From: Bog-756 sp963704585
GTDB lineage: Bacteria > Actinomycetota > Acidimicrobiia > Acidimicrobiales > RAAP-2
Assembly (NCBI GenBank): GCA_963704585.1
Contig: OY969919.1
Location: 868,001-932,000 of the forward strand
Reading direction: 5' to 3'
Length of the DNA stretch: 64,000 bases
Below, one piece after another: positions 46,183 to 54,940 of this stretch (the stretch's first letter is position 1; the number at the start of each line of letters is the position of its first letter). A model generated the notes under the pieces. It was not told the DNA's origin, did not search any database, and worked only from the letters and a program-made list of their open reading frames with translations. Made by a program: the position numbers and the translations under genes.

Positions 46183-47090
46183 CTGCAGTGAGCACAGGGG
46201 ACGATGCACGAGGGGTGCACCACGGACCACGGGGGGCGAAGTCGGTCGTGACGCACCCCTTCGAGGTCGGGACGTTCGAGTCGGGGGGCGTCGAGCTCTA
46301 CTACGAGATCCACGGGCAGGGGCCCCGGGTGCTCGTGTTCATGCACGGGATCCTGCTCGACGCCAAGCTCAACCGCCGTCTGGCCTCCGATCTCGCGGCG
46401 ATGGGCAACCGGGTGATCCTCTTCGACCTCCCCGGTCACGGCATGTCGGAGAAGCCGCGTCGCGCGTCGTACCACCGGATGGACACCTACGCCGACCATG
46501 TGGTGGCGCTCCTCGACCATCTCGGGATCGACAAGGCGGTCGTCGGCGGGACCTCCCTCGGCGGGAACGTGAGCCTGCTCGTCGCGGCCCGGCACCCCGA
46601 GCGCGTGCAGGGTCTCGTCGTCGAGATGCCGGTGCTCGAGTGGGCGCTACCCGCCGCGGCGGCCACCTTCATCCCGATGCTGCTCGCCGTCCACTTCGCC
46701 CGTCCCGTCGTCCGCCGGCTCGCGTCGGTCTTCCGGCGACTTCCCCGCACCGGCTACGGCCCGCTCGACAGCCTGATGGGTGCGATGTCGAACGACCCGC
46801 TCGAAACGGCCGCGGTGCTCCACGGCATCCTGGCCGGCCCGGTCGCGCCGACCGTCGACCAACGCGCGGCCACCACGGTGCCGGCGCTCGTGATCGGCCA
46901 CCGCGTCGACCGCATCCACCCCTTCCACGACGCCGAGCAGCTGGCTCGCCGGCTGCCGAACGGCCGCCTCCTCGAGGCCAACTCGATGCTCGAGCTGCGG
47001 GTGCACCCCGACCGCCTGACCGCCGAGATCAACCGGCTGCTCGACACCTCCTGGTCAGGGCAGGGTATCGCCGACCGCAAAGTCGGCTGA
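46179..47090 (+). CDS. Alpha/beta hydrolase coupled to the Nit gene
   Basis: About 303 residues from a GTG at 46179 that overlaps the previous stop (GTGA); a GTG at 46188 is also possible. The catalytic Ser lies in VVGGTSLGGNVSLLVAA, the oxyanion HG in LVFMHGILLDAK, and DLPGHGMSEKPRR is the usual loop. The acid is probably in GHRVDRIHPF; the conserved C-terminal His is not certain (LRVHPDRL). The last codons and stop lie in the first unit of a 29-nt tandem repeat. Confidence 0.85.
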   Translation: MTAVSTGDDARGVHHGPRGAKSVVTHPFEVGTFESGGVELYYEIHGQGPRVLVFMHGILLDAKLNRRLASDLAAMGNRVILFDLPGHGMSEKPRRASYHRMDTYADHVVALLDHLGIDKAVVGGTSLGGNVSLLVAARHPERVQGLVVEMPVLEWALPAAAATFIPMLLAVHFARPVVRRLASVFRRLPRTGYGPLDSLMGAMSNDPLETAAVLHGILAGPVAPTVDQRAATTVPALVIGHRVDRIHPFHDAEQLARRLPNGRLLEANSMLELRVHPDRLTAEINRLLDTSWSGQGIADRKVG

Positions 47091-47186
47091 GCCTGCACCG
47101 CGACCGCAAAGTCGGCTGAGCCTGCACCGCGACCGCACGGTCGGCTACGCCTGCACCGCGACCGCACGGTCGCCTACGCCTCCACC
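47071..47186. repeat. 29-nt tandem repeat, four units
   Basis: Units at 47071-47099, 47100-47128, 47129-47157 and 47158-47186. Units 1 and 2 share GACCGCAAAGTCGGCTGAGC and units 3 and 4 carry GACCGCACGGTC. Each unit can form a small hairpin (CCGAC..GTCGG or GACCG..CGGTC). The array starts inside the hydrolase gene's last codons and ends just before the convergent arfB gene. Confidence 0.85.
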
Positions 47187-47193
47187 CCGGTCG

Positions 47194-47619
47194 TCAGTCG
47201 TCGGCGTCGGAACGCCGCGCCCGCTTCCGCTCGGACTGCTCACGCTTGGCCTGGAGCCGGCGTTCGGTCGCCGCGCGCGAGGGTCGCGTCGCCCGCCTCG
47301 GGGTCGACGTCCGGAGGGCGGCCGCCATCTTCGTGCGGAACCGCTCGATCGCGAGCTGCCGGTTGCGGTACTGCGAGCGCTCGTCGTCGACGACGACCCG
47401 CACCTCCGAGCCGAAGCGCTCGAGGAGCCGCGCCCGCTGGACGGGGCCGAGGGCGACCGACCCTTCGACGTCGAACCGGAGCTCGACGCGGGTGTGCGAC
47501 CGGTTGGCGTGCTGCCCGCCCGGACCGCCGCTCGGTCCGAAGCGGAACTGCAGCTCGCCGACGGGAACGGCGAGCGTCGGCGAGATCCGGACCGCGTCGC
47601 CGTCGTTGGTCGTGGTCAT
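47194..47619 (-). CDS. arfB: Peptidyl-tRNA hydrolase ArfB (release-factor-like)
   Basis: A 141-aa protein with the GGQ catalytic motif in GPSGGPGGQHANRSHTRVEL near residue 35 and a basic C-terminal tail (RRLQAKREQSERKRARR), the part of ArfB that enters the empty mRNA channel. It rescues ribosomes stalled without a stop codon by hydrolysing peptidyl-tRNA. Start ATG overlaps the stop of the upstream FAH-family gene (ATGA). No domain for stop-codon recognition is present, which separates it from RF1/RF2. Confidence 0.92.
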   Translation of the reverse strand: MTTTNDGDAVRISPTLAVPVGELQFRFGPSGGPGGQHANRSHTRVELRFDVEGSVALGPVQRARLLERFGSEVRVVVDDERSQYRNRQLAIERFRTKMAAALRTSTPRRATRPSRAATERRLQAKREQSERKRARRSDADD

Positions 47620-48542
47620 GGGAGGCCGACCGGGCCCCCGCGACCGGGCTCGGCGACGACGGGGTTAGTCAGCGCACCGACCCCTTCGACCTCGACGGTC
47701 ACCGTGTCGCCGGACCTCAGCCAGCACGGCGGGTCCTGGCCGGCGGCGACGCCGGCGGGCGTGCCGGTCGTGATCAGCATCCCCACCTCGAGGGTGAAGG
47801 CAGTCGAGAGGTGCTCGATCATCTCGGCGCAGGTGAACAGCATCTGGGCGGTCGAGCCGTCCTGGCGGAGCTCGCCGTTGACCCGGGTCCTGATCGCGAG
47901 GCGCTGCGGGTCGTCGATCTCGTCGGTCGTCACCAGCCACGGCCCGGTGGGACCGTGGGTGTCGAACCCCTTCCCCATCACCATGGTGGGAGCGCGCCAC
48001 TGCCAGTCCCGCACACTCACGTCGTTGACCGCGATGAAGCCGGCGATCGCCTCCATCGCGCGCGACGCGGGTACGTGCCGGCACCGCCGGCCGACCACCA
48101 TGCCGAGCTCGCCTTCGTAGTCGACCTCGTCCGAGACGATCGGGACCTCGATGGCCTCGCCGGGACCCACCACGCACGTCGGCTGTTTGGTGAACCACGT
48201 CTGGTGTGCCGGTCGCTCGTGTCCGAGCTCCGCGACGTGATCCGCATAGTTGCGGGCGATCGCGAGGAATGACGGCGGACGGGGCACCGGCGCAAGGAGT
48301 CGGGCCCCGTCGATCGGCCTCCGTCGCGCCGCGGATGTGGGCGCCGCGCGGGCGGCGTCGAGCGCGTCGGGGCCCAGCTCGAGCAGCTCCACCATCGACC
48401 CGGGCAGGCCGACTGCCGGGTCGGTCAGGTCGACGACCTCCCCGTCGACCAGCAGACCGGTACGGGCAGTGCTCGCGATACCGGCGATGCCGCCGGTGCC
48501 GTCGATGGCGCCGGTGCCGTCGGTGAAGCTGACCAGTCGCAC
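47616..48542 (-). CDS. Fumarylacetoacetate hydrolase family protein
   Basis: A 308-aa FAH-fold protein starting at GTG 48542 (VRLVSFTDGTG). The metal-binding acids are in DEVDYEGELGMVVGRR, and WFTKQPTCVVGPGEAIEV and YADHVAELGHE are family-typical. MGKGFDTHGPTGPWLVT and MLITTGTPAGVAAGQ complete the active site. Members hydrolyse or decarboxylate 2-oxo acids in aromatic catabolism; the substrate is unknown. It is coupled to arfB downstream and divergent from the SDR gene 40 nt away. Confidence 0.92.
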   Translation of the reverse strand: MRLVSFTDGTGAIDGTGGIAGIASTARTGLLVDGEVVDLTDPAVGLPGSMVELLELGPDALDAARAAPTSAARRRPIDGARLLAPVPRPPSFLAIARNYADHVAELGHERPAHQTWFTKQPTCVVGPGEAIEVPIVSDEVDYEGELGMVVGRRCRHVPASRAMEAIAGFIAVNDVSVRDWQWRAPTMVMGKGFDTHGPTGPWLVTTDEIDDPQRLAIRTRVNGELRQDGSTAQMLFTCAEMIEHLSTAFTLEVGMLITTGTPAGVAAGQDPPCWLRSGDTVTVEVEGVGALTNPVVAEPGRGGPVGLP

Positions 48543-48582
48543 GCCGGAGAAGCTACGCCACCACCGGTCGTAGACTCGTCCG

Positions 48583-49353
48583 GTGCCCACCACGGTCCCG
48601 GACGCGCCGCCGGCTTCGGCCCTCGACTTCGACGGGCAGGTCGTGCTGGTGACCGGCTCCTCCTCGGGCATCGGGGAGGCCGCGGCGCGCCGGTTCGCCG
48701 CCGCGGGTGCGGCGGTGGTGCTCAACTCGGCACGGAGCGCTGAACGGGGCCGGTCGATCGCCGCCGAGCTCCCGGGCGCCACGTACCACCAGGCCGACAT
48801 CGCCGACGAGGCACAGGTCCGCGGCCTGCTCGAGCACGTCGTCGGAACCCACGGGCGTCTCGACGTCCTCGTCAACAACGCCGGCACGACCGAGGTGATC
48901 CCGCACGCCGATCTCGACGCGGCCACACCTGCCGTGTGGCGTCGCATCTTCGACGTCAACGTCGTGGGCACCTGGCAGGTCACGGTCGCGGCGATGGACC
49001 ACCTCCGCACGAGCGGCCACGGCCAGGTGATCAACGTCTCGTCGGTCGCCGGCACCCGGCCGACCGGCAGCTCGATCCCCTACGCCTGCTCGAAGGCGGC
49101 CGTCTCGCACCTCACACGGCTGCTCGCCGCCACGGTCGGCCCAAGCGTGCGGGTCAACGCGGTGGCGCCCGGCCTCGTGGACACGCCGTGGACCGAATCT
49201 TGGACGACGGTGCGCGAGTACATCACCGAGCGGACCCCGTTGCACCGCACCGCGACGCCCGACGACGTCGCCGAGCTGATCCTCGGCCTTGCCCGCTCGA
49301 CGTACGTGACCGGCGAGGTCGTCCTCGTCGACGGCGGGCTCCACCTCGGGTGA
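48583..49353 (+). CDS. Short-chain dehydrogenase/reductase
   Basis: A 256-aa classical SDR. The cofactor motif is VTGSSSGIGEAAARR, NNAGT follows, and the catalytic Ser-Tyr-Lys is VSSVAG with YACSKAAVSH. LNSARSAERGR suggests NADP rather than NAD binding. GTG start at 48583. No clue to the substrate is visible. It is the first plus-strand gene after the FAH divergence, 92 nt before the DUF4118 gene. Confidence 0.92.
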   Translation: MPTTVPDAPPASALDFDGQVVLVTGSSSGIGEAAARRFAAAGAAVVLNSARSAERGRSIAAELPGATYHQADIADEAQVRGLLEHVVGTHGRLDVLVNNAGTTEVIPHADLDAATPAVWRRIFDVNVVGTWQVTVAAMDHLRTSGHGQVINVSSVAGTRPTGSSIPYACSKAAVSHLTRLLAATVGPSVRVNAVAPGLVDTPWTESWTTVREYITERTPLHRTATPDDVAELILGLARSTYVTGEVVLVDGGLHLG

Positions 49354-49445
49354 GCGGGCGCCCACGGCGACCGCCGCAACTAACCTTGGTGCCGCCACCG
49401 GAGGGGAGAGATCCCGATGCCGGCGGCCGACGGAAGGAGGCGACC

Positions 49446-50273
49446 GTGACCGTGCTGCACGGGGAGACGGGCGTGGAGCCGACAGGCCCGGTGCAAACCG
49501 CATCTTCCGGCCGCCGCTTCGGCCTCACGACCGACGGCTGGATCCTGGTGGCCGCGGTGGTCGTGCCGCCCACGATGGCGGTCGTGCTCATCCCGTGGCG
49601 CGACCAGCTGGACAAGGCGGATGGCGCGCTCTTCCTCGTGGTTGCCATCGTGGGGGTCGCGAGCACCGGGCGACGCTTGGCCGCGGCGGTCGCCGCCCTG
49701 ACCGCCGCGCTCGCCTTCGACTACTTCCTGACCAGACCCTATGAGTCGTTCCGCATCACGAACCATGCCGACTTCATCACCGAGCTCCTCCTACTGGTGG
49801 TCGGCCTCGCCGTCGGGGAGCTCGCGGCCCGCGGACGGCGCCACCGCGACGACGCGTGGCAGCGCCGCCACGAGATGACGGTGCTCCACTCGGTCACCGA
49901 ACTCGCCGCCACCGGGAGCGATCCCGAGCTGGTCACCGCCACCGCGGCGGCCGAGCTGCAGGATCTGCTCATGCTGCGCGACTGCCGGTTCAGCCAGCTC
50001 GGCACCGGCGGAGCAACCGCCAGGATCAATCCGGACGGTCAGGTGACGGTCGGGCCGAAGCCGTGGTCGACCGACGCCCTCGGCCTGCCCACCGATACGG
50101 TCGACCTCCCGGTCCGCAGCGGCGGCTGGCTCCTCGGCCACTTCCTCTTGACCCCGACCCCCGGCAAGCCGGTCCCGCACGAGCGGCTGATCGTCGCGGT
50201 CTCGCTGGCCGACCAGGTCGGTGCCGCGCTCGCTGCCGACCACGCGCCCGGCGGCACGGTCGCCGAGCCCTAG
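49446..50273 (+). CDS. KdpD-like membrane protein without kinase core (DUF4118)
   Basis: A 275-aa protein starting at a GTG behind a strong GGAAGGAGG. Helices at residues about 30-130 (WILVAAVVVPPTMAVVLIP, FLVVAIVGVAST, RLAAAVAALTAALAFDYFL, LLLLVVGLAVGELAARG) form the DUF4118 module of KdpD. A GAF-like domain of about 120 residues follows (MTVLHSVTELAATGSD...). No His box or ATP-binding domain is present. It may be a sensor partner for the nearby kdp kinases. Its stop shares CTAG with the convergent kdpC stop. Confidence 0.8.
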   Translation: MTVLHGETGVEPTGPVQTASSGRRFGLTTDGWILVAAVVVPPTMAVVLIPWRDQLDKADGALFLVVAIVGVASTGRRLAAAVAALTAALAFDYFLTRPYESFRITNHADFITELLLLVVGLAVGELAARGRRHRDDAWQRRHEMTVLHSVTELAATGSDPELVTATAAAELQDLLMLRDCRFSQLGTGGATARINPDGQVTVGPKPWSTDALGLPTDTVDLPVRSGGWLLGHFLLTPTPGKPVPHERLIVAVSLADQVGAALAADHAPGGTVAEP

Positions 50274-50901
50274 CGACGGAGACCGGCCAGCGCCTCGTTG
50301 AGCTGGAGCACGTTGATGTAGCTGCTGCCGAGGAATCCCAGCTGCGCGGAGTTCGTCTCACGGTCGATGAGCGCTTGCAACGTCGACCGGAACAGCCCGG
50401 TCGCAGCCGAAACCATGGGGATCTGGGCCGTGGCGTCTGCGGCCGAGATGTCGGGATCGAGCCCGCTCCCCGACGTGGTGACCAGGTCGGGGGTCGGGTT
50501 CACCCCCGCGCGTGCCAGTACTGCACGAGCTGCTGGGTGTTGGTCAGGAGGACCTTCGATCGCGGACCCAGATTGGTGGCACCAGAGCTTCCACTGACGC
50601 CGTTCGCCACGAGCGGGTTGTTCCCACCCGAGACCGGCGGGTTCGCCTTTGGGTTCGCTGCGTAGGGGCCGAGGTTGTCCGGCCGGCCTTGGAAGACACA
50701 GCTTCCGAGGGGATGGCCGGGGCACACGGTCTGCGACCAGCTCTGCCCGATGAGGGTCGAACCGTTCGGGGCGATCGAGCCGTCCGCCTGGTGCTTGAAG
50801 AGGACCTGTGCCACGCCGGTGCCGGCGAGGGCGTAGAGGAACCCGAAGATCACGGTGAAGACGAGGACCGCGACGAGGGAGCGACGGAGGTGGAGGAGCA
50901 T
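50270..50901 (-). CDS. kdpC: Potassium-transporting ATPase subunit KdpC (frameshifted)
   Basis: The N-terminus has one membrane helix (SLVAVLVFTVIFGFLYALAG) and the motif NGSTLIGQSW. The C-terminal half has GVNPTPDLVTTSGSGLDPDIS, which is nearly invariant in KdpC. The frame breaks after YWHARG at a run of five C on the plus strand (50503-50507); one more base restores about 210 residues. KdpC stabilises the KdpFABC pump. It is last in the operon, 14 nt after kdpB. The intact partners make real decay unlikely. Confidence 0.9.
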
Positions 50902-50915
50902 GTCGGTGGGTCCGA

Positions 50916-52982
50916 TCAGTATGCGTGGAGAGCGACCAGTATGAGGTCGATCAGCTTGATGAAGATGAAGGGGACGATGATGCCGCCGACGCCGTAGATC
51001 CAGACGTTGCGGCGCAGGATGGAAGCTGAACCCGCGGCCCGGAACCGCACGCCGCGCAGCGCGAGCGGGATGAGCGCCACGATCACCAGTGCGTTGAAGA
51101 TCACGGCAGAGAGCACCGCGCTCTGGGGGCTGTGCAGCTTCATGATGTTGAGCGTGTTGAGCTGGGGGTAGGTCGCGACGAAGAGTGCCGGGATGATCGC
51201 GAAGTACTTCGCGACGTCGTTCGCGATCGAGAAGGTGGTGAGCGATCCCCGGGTGATCAGCAGCTGCTTGCCGATCTCGACGACGTCGATGAGCTTCGTC
51301 GGGTTGGAGTCGAGGTCGACCATGTTGCCGGCCTCCTTGGCCGCAGTCGTCCCCGTGTTCATGGCGACGCCGACGTCGGCCTGGGCGAGGGCCGGCGCGT
51401 CGTTGGTGCCGTCGCCGGTCATCGCGACGAGCTTCCCGCCCTCCTGCTCCGCCTTGATGAGCGCCATCTTGGCCTCGGGCGTCGCCTCGGCCAGGAAGTC
51501 GTCGACGCCTGCCTCCTGAGCGATCGCCGCGGCGGTCAGCGGGTTGTCGCCCGTGATCATGACGGTGCGGATGCCCATCTGGCGCATCTCGTCGAACTTC
51601 TCGCGGATCCCCTGCTTCACGACGTCCTTGAGCTCGATGACCCCGAGGATCGCCGGCCCTTCGGTCACGACAAGGGGCGTCGACCCCGCACGCGAGACAC
51701 GCTCGACGATCGGGTCGAGGTCATCGGGCACCGTGCCGCCGAGCTCTGCGACCCAACGCTTCACGGAGTCGGCCGCGCCCTTTCGGATCTGCCGACCGTC
51801 GACGTCGAGTCCCGACATCCGGGTCTGCGCGGTGAAGGGCACGAAGGCGTGCTCGCCCTCGAGCTCGCGTTCGCGGATGTTGAAGCGCTCCTTCGCCAGG
51901 ACGACGATCGACCGGCCCTCGGGCGTCTCGTCTGCGAGCGAGGCGAGCTGGGCCGCATCTGCCACGTCCTGCTCGGTGTGACCGCCGACCGGGTAGAAGT
52001 CGGAGGCCATCCGGTTGCCGAGCGTGATCGTGCCGGTCTTGTCGAGGAGGAGGGTCTGCACGTCGCCGGCGGCCTCCACCGCCCGTCCGCTCATGGCGAG
52101 CACGTTGCGCTGCACGAGGCGGTCCATGCCAGCGATGCCGATCGCCGAGAGGAGCGCTCCGATGGTGGTGGGGATCAGGCAGACCAGCAGCGCGACGAGG
52201 ACGACCACCGACACCGTCGCGCCGGAGTACACGCCGAACGGCTGCAGCGCGACGACGACCGGCAGGAAGACGATGGTGAGGACCGCGAGGAGGATCGTGA
52301 GCGCGATCTCGTTCGGCGTCTTCTGTCGGTTGGCTCCCTCGACGAGGCTGATCATCCTGTCGATGAACGTGTGGCCGCGCTCTGCGGTGATGCGCACGAC
52401 GATGCGATCGGAGAGGACCTTCGTCCCCCCGGTGACCGCCGACCGGTCGCCGCCCGACTCGCGGATGACCGGTGCGGACTCGCCGGTGATCGCGGACTCG
52501 TCGACCGAGGCGATCCCCTCGATGATCTCGCCGTCGGACGGGATGAGATCGCCGGCTTCGCAGACGACCCGGTCCTCCTTGGTGAGCTCGGCGGCGGGCA
52601 CGAGCTCCTCGGTGCCGTCCGCCCGGAGACGGCGGGCCTCCGTCTCGGCGCGCATGCGCCGGAGTGTGTCGGCCTGGGCCTTGCCGCGTCCCTCGGCCAT
52701 CGCCTCGGCGAAGTTGGCGAAGAGGACCGTCAAGAAGAGCCAGATCGTGATCGACCAGCTGAAGATCCCCGGGTGGGCGATCGCCTCGATGAGCGTGATC
52801 ACCGATCCGACGAGGACGACGAACATCACCGGGTTGCGAATCTGGACCGCAGGGTTGAGCTTGACGAAGGCATCGCCGAGCGACTTCCAGAGGATCTCAC
52901 GGTCGAAGAGGCTGCGGGCCTCGGCGACGCCGTGGGCCTCGATCGGCATCTGCGGCTCGGGCTGGGTCAGGGTGGTGGTCAT
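50916..52982 (-). CDS. kdpB: Potassium-transporting ATPase subunit KdpB
   Basis: A 688-aa P-type ATPase. The phosphorylation site is LLLDKTGTITLGN (Asp near residue 313), the actuator loop is AITGESAPV near 164 and the hinge is MTGDGTNDAPALAQADVGVAM near 522. PTTIGALLSAIGIAGMDRL is the ion-site helix. KdpB powers K+ uptake through KdpA. Its first base overlaps the kdpA stop region (TGATG). Length is normal. Confidence 0.97.
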   Translation of the reverse strand: MTTTLTQPEPQMPIEAHGVAEARSLFDREILWKSLGDAFVKLNPAVQIRNPVMFVVLVGSVITLIEAIAHPGIFSWSITIWLFLTVLFANFAEAMAEGRGKAQADTLRRMRAETEARRLRADGTEELVPAAELTKEDRVVCEAGDLIPSDGEIIEGIASVDESAITGESAPVIRESGGDRSAVTGGTKVLSDRIVVRITAERGHTFIDRMISLVEGANRQKTPNEIALTILLAVLTIVFLPVVVALQPFGVYSGATVSVVVLVALLVCLIPTTIGALLSAIGIAGMDRLVQRNVLAMSGRAVEAAGDVQTLLLDKTGTITLGNRMASDFYPVGGHTEQDVADAAQLASLADETPEGRSIVVLAKERFNIRERELEGEHAFVPFTAQTRMSGLDVDGRQIRKGAADSVKRWVAELGGTVPDDLDPIVERVSRAGSTPLVVTEGPAILGVIELKDVVKQGIREKFDEMRQMGIRTVMITGDNPLTAAAIAQEAGVDDFLAEATPEAKMALIKAEQEGGKLVAMTGDGTNDAPALAQADVGVAMNTGTTAAKEAGNMVDLDSNPTKLIDVVEIGKQLLITRGSLTTFSIANDVAKYFAIIPALFVATYPQLNTLNIMKLHSPQSAVLSAVIFNALVIVALIPLALRGVRFRAAGSASILRRNVWIYGVGGIIVPFIFIKLIDLILVALHAY

Positions 52983-54670
52983 CAGAAGAACTTTCCGTGG
53001 CTGAGTTGTTCGACGATCGGACCGAGGGAGACGGCAGGGAAGAAGGTCAGGCCGCCGATGATGATGATGACGCCGATGACCAGGCCGACGAACATCGTGT
53101 TGTCCGTGCGGAAGGTGCCGAGCGACGCGGGCACCACGTTCTTCGCGGCCAGCGAACCTCCGAGGGCGAGGGCGGGGATCATGATCCCGAAGCGTCCGAT
53201 CAACATGGCGACGCTGCCCAAAACGTTGTAGAAGGTCGTGTTGCCCGTCAGACCTGCCATGGCCGATCCGTTGTTGTTCCCCTGTGAGGTGAAGGCGTAG
53301 AGGATCTCGCTGAAGCCGTGCGGGCCGGCATTCAGCGGACCAGCGCGTCCGGCGTGTACCGAGACCGCGATCGCCGTGAGGACGAGCACGACGATCGGCA
53401 TGACGAGGGCACCGAGCCCTGCGAGCTTGATCTCCCTGGCTTGGATCTTCTTGCCCAGGTACTCGGGGGTCCTCCCGATCATCAGGCCGCCGATGAACAC
53501 GGCGATGATCGCGTAGATGAGGATCGTGTAGATCCCGCTCCCCACCCCGCCCGGGGTGACCTCGCCGAGCATCATGCCCGTCATCGGGCCGAAGCCACCC
53601 ATCGGTGTGTACGAGTCGGTCGCGCTGTCGACCGCGCCGTCGGACGTGTGGGTCATCGAGATGTTGAAGAGCACGCTCGTCGTGTCGCCGAAGCGGACCT
53701 CCTTGCCCTCGGTGTTGCCCACCGTGGAATGCACTCCGGCAGCAGCGACCGCAGGGTTCTGCCCATGCTCCGCGTAGGTCGTGAAGCTGATCCAGACACC
53801 GAAGATGATCACCATCGCCGCCAGCAGTGCCACGCCATGGCGGATGCTGCCGACCATCTTGCCGAACGTGTAGGTGAGCGCGAAGGGGATGGAAAGGGTC
53901 AGGAAGATGTAGAGGAGGTTGGTCAGGCCGGTCGGGTTCTCGAACGGATGGGCCAGGTCGACGTTGAAGAATCCTCCGCCGTTGGTGCCGAGCTGCATGA
54001 TCGAGCCCATGAAGCCGGCCGGGCCACGCGGGATCGTCTGGGTGACCCCGTTGAGCGGATTGTGAACCGTGACCGTACCCGCAAGGGTCTGCACCGCGCC
54101 CTGACCCACGATCAGGATTCCGGCGAGAAACGCGATCGGCAGCAGGATGTAGAGCATGCAGCGGGTGATATCGACCCAGAAGTTGCCGATGGTCGGTGAA
54201 TTGCGCCGGGTGAAGCCGCGCGTCATCGCGATGGCGGCAGCGATTCCGACCGCTGCGCTCACGAACTGCTGCACGGTGAGCACGCCGATCTGCGAGAAGT
54301 ACGACATGGTCGTCTCGCCGCCGTAGTTCTGCCAGTTGGTGTTGGTGAGGAACGAGACAGCGGTGTTCCAGCTGAGCGCCGGTCCGACCGCACCGAAGTG
54401 CTGCGGGTTCATCGGGAGCGAGCCCTGCACACGCATGAGGAGATAGCCGAGGCCGAGGAAGGTCGCCGAGAAGACGACGGTGGCCCCTGCGTATCGCTGC
54501 CACGACTGCTCCTGCTCGGAGCTGGTCCGGAGCAGGCGGTAGAACGGCCGTTCGGCCCAGGCCAGATAGGTCACCCGACCGTCGAAGACCGCGGCCATGT
54601 ACGACCCGAGGAAGCGCCACGCGACCGCCAGCGCGATCACCAGGACGACGATGGTCCAGAAGAAGCCCAT
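52982..54670 (-). CDS. kdpA: Potassium-transporting ATPase subunit KdpA
   Basis: A 562-aa channel-like subunit with about ten membrane helices and repeated selectivity-filter loops (for example LGTNGGGFFNVDLAHPFENP and SFLTNTNWQNYGGETTMSYFS). Its start follows the kdpF stop without a gap (TAGATG) and its stop overlaps the kdpB start. It binds and selects K+ at micromolar levels. It is complete and normal in length. Confidence 0.97.
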   Translation of the reverse strand: MGFFWTIVVLVIALAVAWRFLGSYMAAVFDGRVTYLAWAERPFYRLLRTSSEQEQSWQRYAGATVVFSATFLGLGYLLMRVQGSLPMNPQHFGAVGPALSWNTAVSFLTNTNWQNYGGETTMSYFSQIGVLTVQQFVSAAVGIAAAIAMTRGFTRRNSPTIGNFWVDITRCMLYILLPIAFLAGILIVGQGAVQTLAGTVTVHNPLNGVTQTIPRGPAGFMGSIMQLGTNGGGFFNVDLAHPFENPTGLTNLLYIFLTLSIPFALTYTFGKMVGSIRHGVALLAAMVIIFGVWISFTTYAEHGQNPAVAAAGVHSTVGNTEGKEVRFGDTTSVLFNISMTHTSDGAVDSATDSYTPMGGFGPMTGMMLGEVTPGGVGSGIYTILIYAIIAVFIGGLMIGRTPEYLGKKIQAREIKLAGLGALVMPIVVLVLTAIAVSVHAGRAGPLNAGPHGFSEILYAFTSQGNNNGSAMAGLTGNTTFYNVLGSVAMLIGRFGIMIPALALGGSLAAKNVVPASLGTFRTDNTMFVGLVIGVIIIIGGLTFFPAVSLGPIVEQLSHGKFF

Positions 54671-54760
54671 CTAGAACTTCTCCGGCTTGAACATCGCGAC
54701 GCCGAGATAGATGAACATCACGACGGCGACGCCGAGGAGGATGCCCTGGGTGACGGTCAT
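54671..54760 (-). CDS. kdpF: Potassium-transporting ATPase subunit KdpF
   Basis: A 29-aa single-helix peptide (MTVTQGILLGVAVVMFIYLG, then VAMFKPEKF), the small stabilising subunit of the Kdp complex. KPEKF at the end is family-typical. Its start lies in an ATGA overlap with a further small gene upstream, and its stop abuts the kdpA ATG. Confidence 0.93.
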   Translation of the reverse strand: MTVTQGILLGVAVVMFIYLGVAMFKPEKF

Positions 54761-54840
54761 ACCCGCTCCAGGGCCCAGATGAGTCCGAGCATCGCGGCGG
54801 CAAAACCGATGATGCCCAGCACTGCGAGGAAGTCAGCCAT
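54757..54840 (-). CDS. 27-aa membrane peptide upstream of kdpF
   Basis: MADFLAVLGIIGFAAAMLGL followed by IWALERV, a single predicted helix with a charged end. Its stop overlaps the kdpF ATG (ATGA), so it is the first translated gene of the kdp operon. Related tiny frames are seen before kdpF in some actinobacteria, but I know no assigned role. A longer frame upstream exists and is not needed, since the ATG at 54840 lies next to the operon promoter region. Confidence 0.65.
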   Translation of the reverse strand: MADFLAVLGIIGFAAAMLGLIWALERV

Positions 54841-54940
54841 AAGAGCGAGTATCCGCCCGAGCCTCTGAACACGTTCTGCAAAGTCGGCATTCGCCCTGAA
54901 TAATTCCTCAACGAGCCCTCCACCAGGTCCGGACCGTGGC
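54841..54940. promoter_or_regulatory. Divergent kdp promoter region
   Basis: About 100 nt separate the kdp operon from the sensor genes. It is locally AT-richer (GAATAATTCC at 54898-54907) than the rest. I cannot name a KdpE site; the E. coli pattern is not evident. Any KdpE control of both operons must act here. Confidence 0.55.

Noticed and set aside
50916..54923. One continuous minus-strand frame over kdpB, kdpA, kdpF and upstream
   Set aside because: Only its C-terminal 688 residues are KdpB. The rest is out of frame with kdpA, which has its own clear start and complete helices.
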